From NCBI RefSeq assembly GCF_015209505.1, contig NZ_JADEYC010000003.1, positions 1 to 54,046 of the forward strand: 54,046 nt of DNA, read 5' to 3'. Of the stretch, positions 17,305 to 26,590 are shown piece after piece. Within the stretch, counting starts at the first letter, position 1. Each line of letters begins with the position of its first letter. The notes under the pieces were generated by a model. The model made no database searches. It was not told the origin of the DNA and saw only the letters and a program-made list of their open reading frames with translations. Origin of the DNA: Saccharopolyspora montiporae. Its GTDB lineage: Bacteria; Actinomycetota; Actinomycetes; Mycobacteriales; Pseudonocardiaceae. The translations under genes and the position numbers were made by a program.

Positions 17305-17589
17305 TCACCCCTCGTCGAGACCGAGCGAGAAGGTGGCTTCGGTGTCCTTGCGGGAGTACGAGCGGAACGCGATGTGCGTGTCGGTGTCCAGGACGCCGTC
17401 CACCTTGTTGATGCGGGCGGGAACGATGTCGGCCAGCTCGTCGTGCCGCGAGACGCGCAGCAGGGCGATCAGGTCGACGTCCCCGGCGCACGAGTACACC
17501 TCGTCGACGCCGTCCAGATCGGCGATCTCCTGCGCGGCCTCGGTGAGCCGGTCGGCTGCGGTCTTGATCAGCACGATGGCGGTGATCAC
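17305..17589 (-). CDS. Stand-alone Lrp/AsnC ligand-binding (RAM) domain protein
   Basis: The 94-residue product is the ligand-binding half of an Lrp/AsnC regulator without its helix-turn-helix: ITAIVLIKTAADRLTEAAQEI, then the central DGVDEVYSCAGDVDLIALLRV and the C-terminal strand. Such single-domain proteins can bind amino acids and form rings or hetero-oligomers with full-length Lrp proteins. The GTG at 17589 has a perfect AGGAGG 5 nt upstream. It is convergent with the transporter and 142 bp downstream of ctaF, separated from it by a strong terminator. Confidence 0.85.
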   Translation of the reverse strand: MITAIVLIKTAADRLTEAAQEIADLDGVDEVYSCAGDVDLIALLRVSRHDELADIVPARINKVDGVLDTDTHIAFRSYSRKDTEATFSLGLDEG

Positions 17590-17673
17590 GGGAACCTCCT
17601 GGTCGATCCTGCGCGAACGGTGAAAATACCCGGCAACCGGCGGCTTCGGGTCGGCGCCGCACCGGAGAAGCGA

Positions 17674-17718
17674 AACAGGCCCCGGGTCCGGCTGGAAAGC
17701 TCGGACCCGGGGCCTGTT
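17674..17718 (-). terminator. Terminator of the ctaC-ctaF operon
   Basis: A 17-bp perfect inverted repeat (17674-17690 with 17702-17718) and an 11-nt loop lie 13 bp past the ctaF stop. It is among the strongest hairpins in the window. Confidence 0.85.
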
Positions 17719-17731
17719 CGATGCGCGGTTC

Positions 17732-18130
17732 TCAGTGCTGGCTCGGACCGGTGTGGTACTCGAAGACCAGGCCCGCCACGGTGATCAGCACGAGCGCGGT
17801 CGCGATGACGATCATCCACACGTGGAAGAAGGCCAGGGACACACCGGCGAACGCGCACGCCGCGGCCACACCGACCGGCCAGTAGCTGCCCGGGCTGAAG
17901 AAACCGAGCTCGCCGGCACCGTCGCTGACCTCGGCGTCCGGGTTGTCCTCCGGGCGCTCCTCGATCCGCCGCGCGACGAACTGGAAGTACGTGCCGATCA
18001 GCAGCGACAGCCCCCCGACCAGGGTCAACGCCACCGTGCCGACCGGTTCCCGCGCCCAAAGCCCGTACACGACCGCGGATAGGAAGAAGAAGATGGTGAT
18101 GTAGTTGAAGATCTTCGCTTCGACCTTCAT
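17732..18130 (-). CDS. ctaF: Cytochrome c oxidase subunit IV (actinobacterial type)
   Basis: The 132-residue small subunit of the aa3 oxidase begins MKVEAKIFNYITIFFFLSAVVYGLWAREPVGTVAL and has four predicted helices with a central hydrophilic loop (RRIEERPEDNPDAEV) followed by FFSPGSYWP, a conserved segment of this family. It stabilises the oxidase core. The ATG at 18130 has GAGGA close upstream. It follows ctaC by 62 bp in the same direction, and the pair ends at the terminator 17674-17718. Confidence 0.93.
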   Translation of the reverse strand: MKVEAKIFNYITIFFFLSAVVYGLWAREPVGTVALTLVGGLSLLIGTYFQFVARRIEERPEDNPDAEVSDGAGELGFFSPGSYWPVGVAAACAFAGVSLAFFHVWMIVIATALVLITVAGLVFEYHTGPSQH

Positions 18131-18192
18131 GGAGTCCTCGCTCTCACGCCCTGCGCCCCGTCGAGGGCACCACTACTCGTTGCCCCGCTGGT

Positions 18193-19083
18193 TCACGACG
18201 GAACGCCGCCGGTGCGTTCGGTGCTGAACTGCTCGCTGGTCACCGCCGTGGGGCTGCACAGCTCACCGCAGTCCATCGCGCTGAGCGCTTCGGCAGCGTT
18301 GTTGGGCTCGCCGGTCCGCGGGTTGATCTGCGTGCGCAGCTGCATGTACTGATCGAACTTGTCCGGCGAGAGCGCCCGAACTTCGAAGTTCATCATCGCG
18401 TGGTAGGTGCCGCACAGCTCGGCGCAGCGACCGATGAACGAGCCCTCGCGATCGATGACGTTCTCGAAGACGTTGTCCTGGTTGTTCTTGTCCGGGTGCG
18501 GGAAGGTGTCCCGCTTGAAGTGGAACTCGGGGACGAAGAACGAGTGGATCACGTCGGTGGAGCTCAGGTTGTACTGCACCGTCTCGCCCACCGGCAGGAC
18601 CAGCAGCGGCACCTCGTTGCTGGTACCGACCGTGCGGACCGGTTCCCCGTCCGGGGTGCGGTAATCGGGGTAGTTGAACTCCCAGTTCCACTGGAAGGAC
18701 ACCACGTTCACCGTCTCGTCGGGTTCCTCCGACTTGGCGAGCACGTAGTTCTGGCTCACCGCAGTGAAGTAGAACAGCACGACCACCAGCACGAACGGGA
18801 TCGCCGTGTAGACGAGTTCGAGCGGGACGTTGTATTGGAACTGACGCGGCAGCTCCTCGCTCTTCTTCCGGTGGAAGGCGACCGACCAGAAGATCAGCCC
18901 CCACACGAGCACACCGACCGCGAGTGCCGCGATCACCGACCAAGTCCACAGCTGCCGCATTGATTCGGCCTGCGGGGTGACACCTTCCGGCCAGCCGAAC
19001 CGCAGGACCTCGTCGGTCGTGCAGCCCGTTGCCGCGACACCAACCAGGCCGATCAGCCCAGCGACCTTGACCAGCCGTGGCAC
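18193..19083 (-). CDS. ctaC: Cytochrome c oxidase subunit II (CuA lipoprotein)
   Basis: The 296-residue precursor has a lipoprotein signal (VAATGC, Cys21), two membrane helices (about 46-66 and 88-110) and a periplasmic cupredoxin domain with the CuA ligands in GRCAELCGTYHAMMNFEV (about residues 213-230). It receives electrons from QcrC. The GTG at 19083 was chosen because AAGGAGG lies 8 nt upstream. An earlier in-frame GTG at 19107 has that box downstream of it instead. It is divergent from asnB across about 290 bp. Confidence 0.95.
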   Translation of the reverse strand: MPRLVKVAGLIGLVGVAATGCTTDEVLRFGWPEGVTPQAESMRQLWTWSVIAALAVGVLVWGLIFWSVAFHRKKSEELPRQFQYNVPLELVYTAIPFVLVVVLFYFTAVSQNYVLAKSEEPDETVNVVSFQWNWEFNYPDYRTPDGEPVRTVGTSNEVPLLVLPVGETVQYNLSSTDVIHSFFVPEFHFKRDTFPHPDKNNQDNVFENVIDREGSFIGRCAELCGTYHAMMNFEVRALSPDKFDQYMQLRTQINPRTGEPNNAAEALSAMDCGELCSPTAVTSEQFSTERTGGVPS

Positions 19084-19375
19084 TCGGGTCCCCTCCTTCA
19101 GGCCCACTCCGCGACGCCTCCTCGCGCAAAACTCACCGCTGCGGCTTCCCCGACCCGATCACCCACCCCTGTTCGGGTGAGCCGCCGGATCTACCGCCGG
19201 AATCCTGCGCAGAGCCTAGCCCAGGTGTAGCCACGATACTGTTTCGGGGGCTGCCTATCCGGGCGAACTTCTCCCCGACGGTGGTCACGCCACCCGCGCG
19301 TGCACGTCGACCGGCGAGCCGGGGCATACTGGACCGACCCAGACGACACCGCCGATCGAGAGGTGCACGAGACGC
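19084..19375. other. Divergent promoter region ctaC / asnB
   Basis: No gene is seen. Toward ctaC a TAGGCT-like hexamer on the minus strand lies around 19213-19219. Toward asnB, CATACT at 19324-19329 could be a -10, giving a leader of about 40 nt. No operator was recognised. Confidence 0.35.
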
Positions 19376-21304
19376 GTGTGCGGCCTACTTGGACTGATCA
19401 GTCCCACTGAACACGACGCCGGATCCGCGGTGAACGCGGTGGCCGACGCGCTGCCGTGCCAACGGCACCGCGGCCCCGACGAGAGCGACACCTGGCACGG
19501 CGGCGAGGTGGTCTTCGGCTTCAACCGGCTGTCGATCATCGACTTGGAGCACTCCCACCAGCCGTTGCACTGGGGCCCGCCGGAATCGCCGGAGCGCTAC
19601 ACCGTCCTGTTCAACGGCGAGATCTACAACTACCTCGAACTGCGCGCCGAGCTCATCGAGAAGTTCGGTGCGACCTTCGCCACGGATGGCGACACCGAAG
19701 TGATCGTCGCCGCCTACCACTACCTCGGCAGCTCGATGGTCGGCCGGCTGCGGGGCATGTTCGCGTTCCTGGTCTGGGACAGCGAGCGCAAGGTCGTCTT
19801 CGGCGCGCGCGACCCGTTCGGTATCAAGCCGCTGTTCTACGCGACCGGACCCGGCGGTGTGGCCTTCGCCAGCGAGAAGAAGAGCCTGCTGGCCCTGGGC
19901 AGCACGCTGCGCATGAACGACGAGCTCGACCACCGCGCGTTCCAGCACTACCTGGTGCTGCAGTACGTGCCCGAGCCGGAATCGCTGCACCGGGCCGTGC
20001 GGCGGATCGAATCCGGCACCTCGTTCACCGTCTCCCCCGGCGGCGAGGTCGTCACCGAGCGCTACTTCCACCCGACGTTCACCGCCCGCCAGGTCAGCAG
20101 CGACGGCGAGGCCAAGCGGCTGCAGGACGAGATCGCCGACGTCATGCGGGACTCGGTGGCCAAGCACATGCGCGCGGACGTCACGGTGGGCGCCTTCCTG
20201 TCCGGCGGCATCGACTCCACGGCGATCGCCGCGCTGGCCAAGGAGCACAACCCGAACCTGATCACCTTCACGACCGGGTTCGAGCGGCAGGGCTACTCCG
20301 AGGTCGACGTGGCCGCCGAGTCCGCCGCGGCGATCGGGGTCAAGCACGTGGTCCGCACCGTCTCCGCCGAGGAGATGATGGAGACGCTGCCGCTGATCGT
20401 CTGGTACCTCGACGATCCGGTGGCCGACCCGGCGCTGGTCCCGCTGTGGTTCATCGCCCGCGAAGCGCGCCAGCACGTGAAGGTGGTGCTGTCCGGCGAG
20501 GGCGCCGACGAGCTGTTCGGCGGGTACTCGATCTACCGGGAACCGCTGTCGCTGGCCGGTTTCGAGCGGGTCCCCGGCGCCGTGCGCAAGGCCATGGGCA
20601 AGGTCTCCACCGCGATCCCGGAAGGCGTGCGCGGCAAGGATCTGCTGCGGCGCGGTGCGCTGAACCTGGAGGAGCGCTACTACGGCAACGCGCGGATCTT
20701 CCGGGACGACCAGCTCAACAGCGTGATGCGCGGGTTCGACCCCGGGGTGTCGCACCAGGACGTCACCGCCGAGGCGTACCGCCGCTCGCAGGGCTGGGAC
20801 CCGGTGACCCGCATGCAGCACGTCGACCTGTTCACCTGGCTGCGCGGCGACATCCTGGTCAAGGCGGACAAGACCACGATGGCCAACTCGCTGGAACTGC
20901 GGGTGCCGTTCCTGGACCCCGAGGTGTTCCGGGTGGCCAGCACGGTCCCGCAGGACCAGAAGATCACCCGGGAGACGACGAAGTACGCGCTGCGCCAGGC
21001 GCTGCACCAGATCGTTCCCGAACACGTGATCAACCGCCGCAAGCTCGGCTTCCCGGTGCCGATCAAGCACTGGCTGCGCGACGAGATGCACGACTGGGCG
21101 CGCAACATCATCCAGCAGTCGCAGACCGACCACCTGCTCGACCGGTCCGGTGTGCTGCAGCTGCTGGAGGAGCACCGCTCCGGCGTGCTCGACCACAGCC
21201 GCAGGCTCTGGGCGCTGCTGGTGTTCATGATCTGGCACGCGATCTTCGTCGAGGGCCGGATCACCCCGCAGGTCCCCGAACCGCAGTACCCGGTCCGCCT
21301 CTGA
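19376..21304 (+). CDS. asnB: Asparagine synthase (glutamine-hydrolysing)
   Basis: The 642-residue protein starts (V/M)CGLLGLI, so Cys2 is the N-terminal nucleophile of the class II glutaminase domain after Met removal. RHRGPDES, NGEIYNY and the DGDTEV segment complete that domain. The synthetase half has the PP-loop SGGIDSTAIAA near residue 278 and the SGEGADELFGGY segment. It makes asparagine from aspartate, glutamine and ATP. In mycobacteria the homologue in this position also amidates peptidoglycan mDAP, an alternative role that cannot be excluded. The start is a GTG at 19376. Confidence 0.94.
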   Translation: MCGLLGLISPTEHDAGSAVNAVADALPCQRHRGPDESDTWHGGEVVFGFNRLSIIDLEHSHQPLHWGPPESPERYTVLFNGEIYNYLELRAELIEKFGATFATDGDTEVIVAAYHYLGSSMVGRLRGMFAFLVWDSERKVVFGARDPFGIKPLFYATGPGGVAFASEKKSLLALGSTLRMNDELDHRAFQHYLVLQYVPEPESLHRAVRRIESGTSFTVSPGGEVVTERYFHPTFTARQVSSDGEAKRLQDEIADVMRDSVAKHMRADVTVGAFLSGGIDSTAIAALAKEHNPNLITFTTGFERQGYSEVDVAAESAAAIGVKHVVRTVSAEEMMETLPLIVWYLDDPVADPALVPLWFIAREARQHVKVVLSGEGADELFGGYSIYREPLSLAGFERVPGAVRKAMGKVSTAIPEGVRGKDLLRRGALNLEERYYGNARIFRDDQLNSVMRGFDPGVSHQDVTAEAYRRSQGWDPVTRMQHVDLFTWLRGDILVKADKTTMANSLELRVPFLDPEVFRVASTVPQDQKITRETTKYALRQALHQIVPEHVINRRKLGFPVPIKHWLRDEMHDWARNIIQQSQTDHLLDRSGVLQLLEEHRSGVLDHSRRLWALLVFMIWHAIFVEGRITPQVPEPQYPVRL

Positions 21305-21310
21305 CCGTCC

Positions 21311-21346
21311 CGGGCGGGGCGGTCGCAGCCGCGGCCGCCCCACCCG
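21311..21346 (+). terminator. Probable asnB terminator
   Basis: A GC-rich hairpin pairs 21316-21322 with 21335-21341 and 21311-21314 with 21343-21346 around one mismatch. It starts 7 bp after the asnB stop. Confidence 0.6.
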
Positions 21347-21406
21347 CGTGCGTGCCCCCGGGTGATCGTGGGCCCGCAGCACGAGACGGATGGACCTCCG
21401 TGCCCT

Positions 21407-21412
21407 TACCCT
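21407..21412 (+). promoter_or_regulatory. -10 hexamer (leaderless) of mmuM
   Basis: TACCCT ends 6 nt before the GTG at 21419 and decides that start. Confidence 0.55.
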
Positions 21413-21418
21413 GACCAC

Positions 21419-22318
21419 GTGGACGGGACCGCATTCGGTACCGGACCGGTCGTGCTCGACGGCGGTCTGGCCACCGAACTTGAGGCGCAGGGGCACGAGC
21501 TTACCGACCGGCTCTGGTCCGCGCGCCTGCTCGAAACCGCTCCCGAGGAGATCGTGGCCGCGCACGCCGCGTTCTTCCGGGCCGGCGCCGCGGTGGCGAC
21601 CACGGCCAGCTACCAGGCCAGCTTCGAAGGTTTCGCCGCGCACGGCATCGAGCGCGGCGACGCGGAGCGCCTGATGCGCCGCAGCGTGGAACTCGCGCGG
21701 CTGGCGGCCGACATCGAGTCCGGCGACCGCCGCTGGGTCGCCGCGTCGATCGGCCCCTACGGCGCCGTGCTGGCCGACGGGTCGGAATACCACGGTCGCT
21801 ACGGGCTGTCCCGCAAGCAGCTGCACGACTTCCACCGCCCGCGGATGGAGGCGCTGGCCGCGTCCGGTCCCGACCTGTTCGCGCTGGAGACGGTGCCGGA
21901 CGTGGCCGAGGCCGAGGCCATGCTGGACGCGCTGGAGGGCGTGGGGATCCCGGCCTGGCTGTCCTACACGATTTCCGGCCGGCACACCCGGGCCGGGCAG
22001 CCGTTGGACGAGGCGTTCGCACTGGCCCGGGACAACGACGCGGTCCTGGCCGTCGGAGTCAACTGCGCCGATCCGGACGAAGTCACCGAGGCGGTCACGA
22101 CCGCCCGGGAAGTCTCCGGCAAACCGGTGATCGCCTACCCGAACAGCGGCGAGGACTGGGATCCGGCGACGCGGCGCTGGGCCGGCCCGAGCAGATTGTC
22201 GATGTCGCAGGCCGCACAGTGGCGGTCGGCAGGAGCCCGGTTCATAGGCGGATGCTGCCGGGTCGGCCCCGCCGACATCTCCGCGCTGGCCGCGGCGCTG
22301 GCCGAACTCGACTCCTGA
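21419..22318 (+). CDS. mmuM: Homocysteine S-methyltransferase
   Basis: The 299-residue (beta-alpha)8 enzyme methylates homocysteine from S-methylmethionine or SAM to give methionine. LDGGLATELE near the N-terminus, TTASYQAS, VGVNCADP and FIGGCCRVGPADI carry the homocysteine site and the three zinc-binding cysteines (one in VGVNC, two in GGCC). The GTG at 21419 is preferred to an in-frame start at 21362, since TACCCT ends 6 nt before it and the extension lacks family similarity. It sits between asnB and the convergent adenosine kinase gene. Which methyl donor it uses is not visible. Confidence 0.9.
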   Translation: MDGTAFGTGPVVLDGGLATELEAQGHELTDRLWSARLLETAPEEIVAAHAAFFRAGAAVATTASYQASFEGFAAHGIERGDAERLMRRSVELARLAADIESGDRRWVAASIGPYGAVLADGSEYHGRYGLSRKQLHDFHRPRMEALAASGPDLFALETVPDVAEAEAMLDALEGVGIPAWLSYTISGRHTRAGQPLDEAFALARDNDAVLAVGVNCADPDEVTEAVTTAREVSGKPVIAYPNSGEDWDPATRRWAGPSRLSMSQAAQWRSAGARFIGGCCRVGPADISALAAALAELDS

Positions 22319-22331
22319 GCGCCGGGCGGGT

Positions 22332-23342
<1,011 letters not shown>

Positions 23343-23406
23343 TCACCGAGCGTACCGCCGGTGCGGGCCCGCGACCCGCCCGCGACGGCGGGCGGACAAT
23401 GGCGGG

Positions 23407-23619
23407 ATGCGCGATGTGGAGATCCGGGACGCGACGATCCGACTGGGCCAGCTGCTGAAGCTGGCCGGGCTGGCCGAGCACGGCGCGGAGGCCAAGGAAC
23501 TGCTGGCCGAGGGCGAAGTGCTGGTCAACGGCGAGGTCGAATCCCGGCGGGGCAGGCAGCTCACCGACGGCGACCAGGTCGAACTCGGTGACGAAGTGGT
23601 CACCGTCGTGACCGGGTGA
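23407..23619 (+). CDS. Small S4-domain RNA-binding protein
   Basis: The 70-residue protein consists essentially of one S4 domain: IRLGQLLKLAGLAEHGAEAKELLAEGEVLVNGEVESRRGRQLTDGDQVEL. This YbcJ-like type probably binds structured RNA such as rRNA or tRNA; the target is unknown. The ATG at 23407 has GACAAT ending 6 nt upstream, a weak leaderless-type -10. A longer upstream reading frame is antisense to adoK and not credible. It is convergent with erpA across a palindromic terminator. Confidence 0.85.
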   Translation: MRDVEIRDATIRLGQLLKLAGLAEHGAEAKELLAEGEVLVNGEVESRRGRQLTDGDQVELGDEVVTVVTG

Positions 23620-23650
23620 CCGGTGCTCAGGAGCGCACCCGGACAGCAGA

Positions 23651-23678
23651 ACGGCCGGTGCCCGCGGGCACCGGCCGT
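23651..23678. terminator. Bidirectional terminator between the S4 gene and erpA
   Basis: A perfect 28-bp palindrome (14 + 14) lies between two convergent genes and serves both strands. Confidence 0.75.
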
Positions 23679-23698
23679 CGGTCGGATCGGCGACCGCG

Positions 23699-24064
23699 TC
23701 AGTGGAAGGAGTCGCCGCAGGCGCAGGACCCGCCCGCGTTCGGGTTGTCGATCGTGAAGCCCTGCTTCTCGATCGAGTCCACGAAGTCGATGACGGCGCC
23801 CTGCACGTAGGGAGCGCTCATCCGGTCGACGACCACGCCGAGGCCGTCGAAATCACGGCGCGCGTCGCCGTCGAGCGCGCGCTCGTCGAAGAACAGCTGG
23901 TAGCGCAGGCCGGCGCAGCCACCCGGCTGCACGGCGATGCGCAGGTGCATGTCATCGCGACCCTCCTGGTCCAGCAGGGCCTTGGCCTTCGAAGCCGCCG
24001 AGTCGGTCAGCGTGACACCGTGGGCGGGCGCCTCGCTCTCGGTCGTGGTGTTCGGCGCGGTCAT
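23699..24064 (-). CDS. erpA: Iron-sulfur cluster insertion protein (HesB/IscA type, Rv2204c-like)
   Basis: The 121-residue A-type carrier has the three conserved cysteines: one in QPGGCAGLRYQL and two in the C-terminal GSCACGDSF. It receives and delivers Fe-S clusters; LipA, QcrA and a possible cluster in the UvrC-like protein are candidate clients in this same window (inference). The ATG at 24064 has GGGAGAG 3 nt upstream. The next gene upstream diverges. Confidence 0.94.
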   Translation of the reverse strand: MTAPNTTTESEAPAHGVTLTDSAASKAKALLDQEGRDDMHLRIAVQPGGCAGLRYQLFFDERALDGDARRDFDGLGVVVDRMSAPYVQGAVIDFVDSIEKQGFTIDNPNAGGSCACGDSFH

Positions 24065-24277
24065 GGACTCTCCCTAGAGGTCTCGCTCATCCGATTCCGG
24101 CGCGCGGTACAACCCGCGCGCGGCCCCGGTCTATTCCCGCCGGCCCCCGCGCTCCGAGTGCGGGCCCGTCGGGCACATCCATCGTCCATGGTGGCACACC
24201 TGCGCGCCGAACTGGTGTGATGTGCCCGCCCCGCACTCCGGCGACCGGTCGCTTCCGGCGGCGCTCGCGGCGTCGAA

Positions 24278-24283
24278 TACCCT
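24278..24283 (+). promoter_or_regulatory. -10 hexamer (leaderless) of the DUF3043 gene
   Basis: TACCCT ends 6 nt before the GTG at 24290. The GGAGG between them could also act as a ribosome-binding site, but its spacing to the GTG is too short. Confidence 0.5.
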
Positions 24284-24289
24284 GGAGGT

Positions 24290-24925
24290 GTGAGGTTCCT
24301 TCGTCGCAACAGCGCTGAGCAGACCGCTACCACCGATCAGGACGAGCAGGCGGGTCTGCACGAGGAGCATGCTGCCGGCCACACGCCGAAGAAGGGCAAA
24401 CCGACCCCGTCGCGCCGCGATGCCGAGGGCCGCCGCCGCGGCCCGGTACCGCCGCCGCCGAAGACGCAGCGCGAGGCCGTCAAGCGTGCCCGCGGCAACA
24501 AGGAGGAGCGGCGCAGCGCGGCCAAGGAACGCCGGGAGCGGATGATGGCCGGTGACGACCGGTACCTCATGCCCCGCGACCAGGGGCCGGTCCGGGCGAT
24601 GGTGCGAGACATCGTCGACACCCGCCGCAACCTGATGGGCCTGTTCATGCCGCTGGTCCTGGTCGTGTTCGGCGGCACGATCGTGCAGAACATCGTGGTG
24701 CAGCAGTACGTGACGCTGCTGTGCCTGGTGGTGCTGGTGACCATGATGATCGAGGGCGTGCTGCTGGGCAGGCACGTGAACAAGCGGGTGCGCGCGAAGT
24801 ACCCGGAGGCGAAGGACCGCCCGCTGGCACTGGGCTGGTACGCGTTCACCCGCGCCATGCAGATCCGCAAGTTGCGCGTCCCGCGTCCCCGGTACACGCC
24901 CAAGGACGCCCACCGCATCGGCTGA
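24290..24925 (+). CDS. DUF3043 membrane protein (Rv2206-like)
   Basis: The 211-residue protein has a long basic, low-complexity N-terminal half (KKGKPTPSRRDAEGRRRGP, KRARGNKEERRSAAKERRERM) followed by the conserved GDDRYLMPRDQGPVRAMVRDIVDTRRN. Two membrane helices (about 118-140 and 142-162) and a C-terminal KDRPLALGWYAFTRAMQIRKLRVPRPRY segment complete it. This architecture defines the actinobacterial DUF3043 family. No function is known; the basic arm may contact ribosome, DNA or lipid head groups. The GTG start at 24290 is supported by the -10 at 24278. Confidence 0.88.
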   Translation: MRFLRRNSAEQTATTDQDEQAGLHEEHAAGHTPKKGKPTPSRRDAEGRRRGPVPPPPKTQREAVKRARGNKEERRSAAKERRERMMAGDDRYLMPRDQGPVRAMVRDIVDTRRNLMGLFMPLVLVVFGGTIVQNIVVQQYVTLLCLVVLVTMMIEGVLLGRHVNKRVRAKYPEAKDRPLALGWYAFTRAMQIRKLRVPRPRYTPKDAHRIG

Positions 24926-24962
24926 GCCCGCGCGGGTCTCGGCAACCGCCGCCGCCCGAGCA

Positions 24963-24968
24963 TAGAGT
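24963..24968 (+). promoter_or_regulatory. -10 hexamer (leaderless) of the aldo/keto reductase gene
   Basis: TAGAGT ends 6 nt before the ATG at 24975. Confidence 0.6.
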
Positions 24969-24974
24969 CGGGCC

Positions 24975-25961
24975 ATGGAGTTCCGGCGCCTCGGCCACAG
25001 CGGCCTGTCCATCAGCGAGATCGCCTACGGCAACTGGCTCACGCACGGTTCGCAGATCGAGGAAGACCGGGCGCACGAGTGCGTCCGGGCCGCGCTGGAC
25101 GCCGGGATCACCACCTTCGACACCGCCGACGTCTACGCGGGCACCCGGGCGGAATCGGTCCTGGGCCGGGCGCTGGCGGGTATCCGCCGGGAGAGCCTGG
25201 AGATCTTCACCAAGGTCTACTTCCCCACCGGGCAGGGACCCAACGACCGCGGACTGGGCCGCAAGCACGTCATGGAGTCCTGCACCGCCTCGCTGCGCAG
25301 GCTCGGCACCGACTACGTGGACCTTTACCAGGCGCACCGGTTCGACGACACCGTGCCGCTGGAGGAAACCATGTCGGCCTTCGCGGACCTCGTGCGCCAG
25401 GGCAAGGCCCTCTACATCGGGGTCTCGGAGTGGACCGCCGAACAGATCACCCGCGGCGCCGAGCTGGCCCGCGAACTGTCCGTACCCCTGATCTCCAACC
25501 AGCCGCAGTACTCGATGCTGTGGCGGGTGATCGAGTCCCAGGTGGTGCCCGCCTGCGAGCGGGAGGGGCTGAGCCAGATCGTCTGGTCGCCGATCGCGCA
25601 GGGCGTGTTGACCGGCAAGTACCTGCCCGGTCAGCAGCCCCCCGAGGGCTCGCGGGCCACCGATGCGGGCGGCGGTGCCGACACGATCGCGCACCTGATG
25701 CGCGATGAGGTGCTGCGCGCCGTGCAGCAGTTGGAGCCGATCGCCGCCGACCTCGGGCTGAGCCGGGCCCAGCTGGCCGTGGCCTGGGTGCTGCAGAACC
25801 CGAACGTCTCGGCGGCCATCATCGGCGCCTCGCGCCCCGAGCAGGTGGCCGACAACGCGGCCGCGGCCGGGGTGCAGCTGCCGCAGGACGTGCTGACCCG
25901 CATCGACGAGATCCTCGGCGGCACCGTGACCGGCGATCCCCGTCACACCGCCTCGCACTGA
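24975..25961 (+). CDS. Aldo/keto reductase (Kv-beta/YghZ-like)
   Basis: The 328-residue NADPH-dependent (alpha/beta)8 reductase has the tetrad visible: Asp in TTFDTAD, Tyr in DVYAGTRAES, Lys in FTKVYFP and His in YQAHRFD. C-terminal AAIIGASRPEQVADNAAA binds the cofactor phosphate. Its length and the W-SPIAQGVLTGKY segment match the voltage-gated potassium channel beta-subunit-like subfamily, which reduces small aldehydes such as methylglyoxal; the actual substrate is unknown. The ATG at 24975 is the only credible start. cobU follows after 61 bp, but with its own likely promoter. Confidence 0.92.
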   Translation: MEFRRLGHSGLSISEIAYGNWLTHGSQIEEDRAHECVRAALDAGITTFDTADVYAGTRAESVLGRALAGIRRESLEIFTKVYFPTGQGPNDRGLGRKHVMESCTASLRRLGTDYVDLYQAHRFDDTVPLEETMSAFADLVRQGKALYIGVSEWTAEQITRGAELARELSVPLISNQPQYSMLWRVIESQVVPACEREGLSQIVWSPIAQGVLTGKYLPGQQPPEGSRATDAGGGADTIAHLMRDEVLRAVQQLEPIAADLGLSRAQLAVAWVLQNPNVSAAIIGASRPEQVADNAAAAGVQLPQDVLTRIDEILGGTVTGDPRHTASH

Positions 25962-25987
25962 CCGGTCGCCGCGATCCGGGCGCCGGG

Positions 25988-25993
25988 TAGCGT
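25988..25993 (+). promoter_or_regulatory. Candidate -10 of cobU-cobT-cobS
   Basis: TAGCGT lies 29 nt before the cobU ATG and would give a leader of about 20 nt that includes the GGAGG box. No cobalamin riboswitch fits in this short space. Confidence 0.45.
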
Positions 25994-26022
25994 CACGGCC
26001 GCACGACGACCGGCGGAGGTGG

Positions 26023-26571
26023 ATGGTGGCTGCCCGCACGCTCGTCCTCGGCGGGGCCCGCTCCGGCAAGTCCGCGCACGCCGAGGGCCTGATCGCCAGG
26101 GCCGACCCGGTGACCTACGTCGCCACCGCGCGCCGCGATCCGGACGACGCGGAATGGGCCGAGCGCATCGCCGCGCACGTCGCTCGCCGCCCCGCGCACT
26201 GGCGCACCGCCGAAGCCCCCGCCCCGGAGCAGCTGCCCGCGGTCCTGACCGGCGCCGACCCGGCCGAGTCGGTGCTCGTCGACGACATCGCCACCTGGCT
26301 GACCGGGCTGCTCGACGACACCGGGGCCTGGGACCGCGACCCGGCCGCGCTGCAGCGCACCCGCGAGCACCGCGAGCGGCTGGCCGAAGCCACCCGCCGC
26401 TGCGGCTCGCGGCTGGTGCTGGTGTCCGCCGAGGTCGGCCTCGGGATCGTGCCCTCGACGAGGTCTGGAAGACTTTTCCGCGACGAGCTCGGGGCGCTCA
26501 ATGCGCAGCTGGCCGAGGAGTGCGACGAGGTCGTGCTGCTCGTCGCCGGGGTGGCGCTGCAGCTGCGCTGA
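26023..26571 (+). CDS. cobU: Adenosylcobinamide kinase / adenosylcobinamide-phosphate guanylyltransferase
   Basis: The 182-residue bifunctional enzyme has the P-loop [12 protein letters not shown] near the N-terminus, [15 protein letters not shown] (guanylylation region with HWRTAEAP after it), [10 protein letters not shown] and [27 protein letters not shown]. All are characteristic of CobU/CobP. It phosphorylates adenosylcobinamide and adds GMP. GGAGG lies upstream of the ATG at 26023. It heads cobU-cobT-cobS, with 19 bp to cobT. Confidence 0.95.
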   Translation: MVAARTLVLGGARSGKSAHAEGLIARADPVTYVATARRDPDDAEWAERIAAHVARRPAHWRTAEAPAPEQLPAVLTGADPAESVLVDDIATWLTGLLDDTGAWDRDPAALQRTREHRERLAEATRRCGSRLVLVSAEVGLGIVPSTRSGRLFRDELGALNAQLAEECDEVVLLVAGVALQLR

Positions 26572-26590
26572 ACGAACACGGAGGTATCGC

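Noticed and set aside
25962..26022. Cobalamin riboswitch before cobU-cobT-cobS
   Set aside because: The gap is only 61 bp, far shorter than a B12 riboswitch, and holds a plain -10 and ribosome-binding site.
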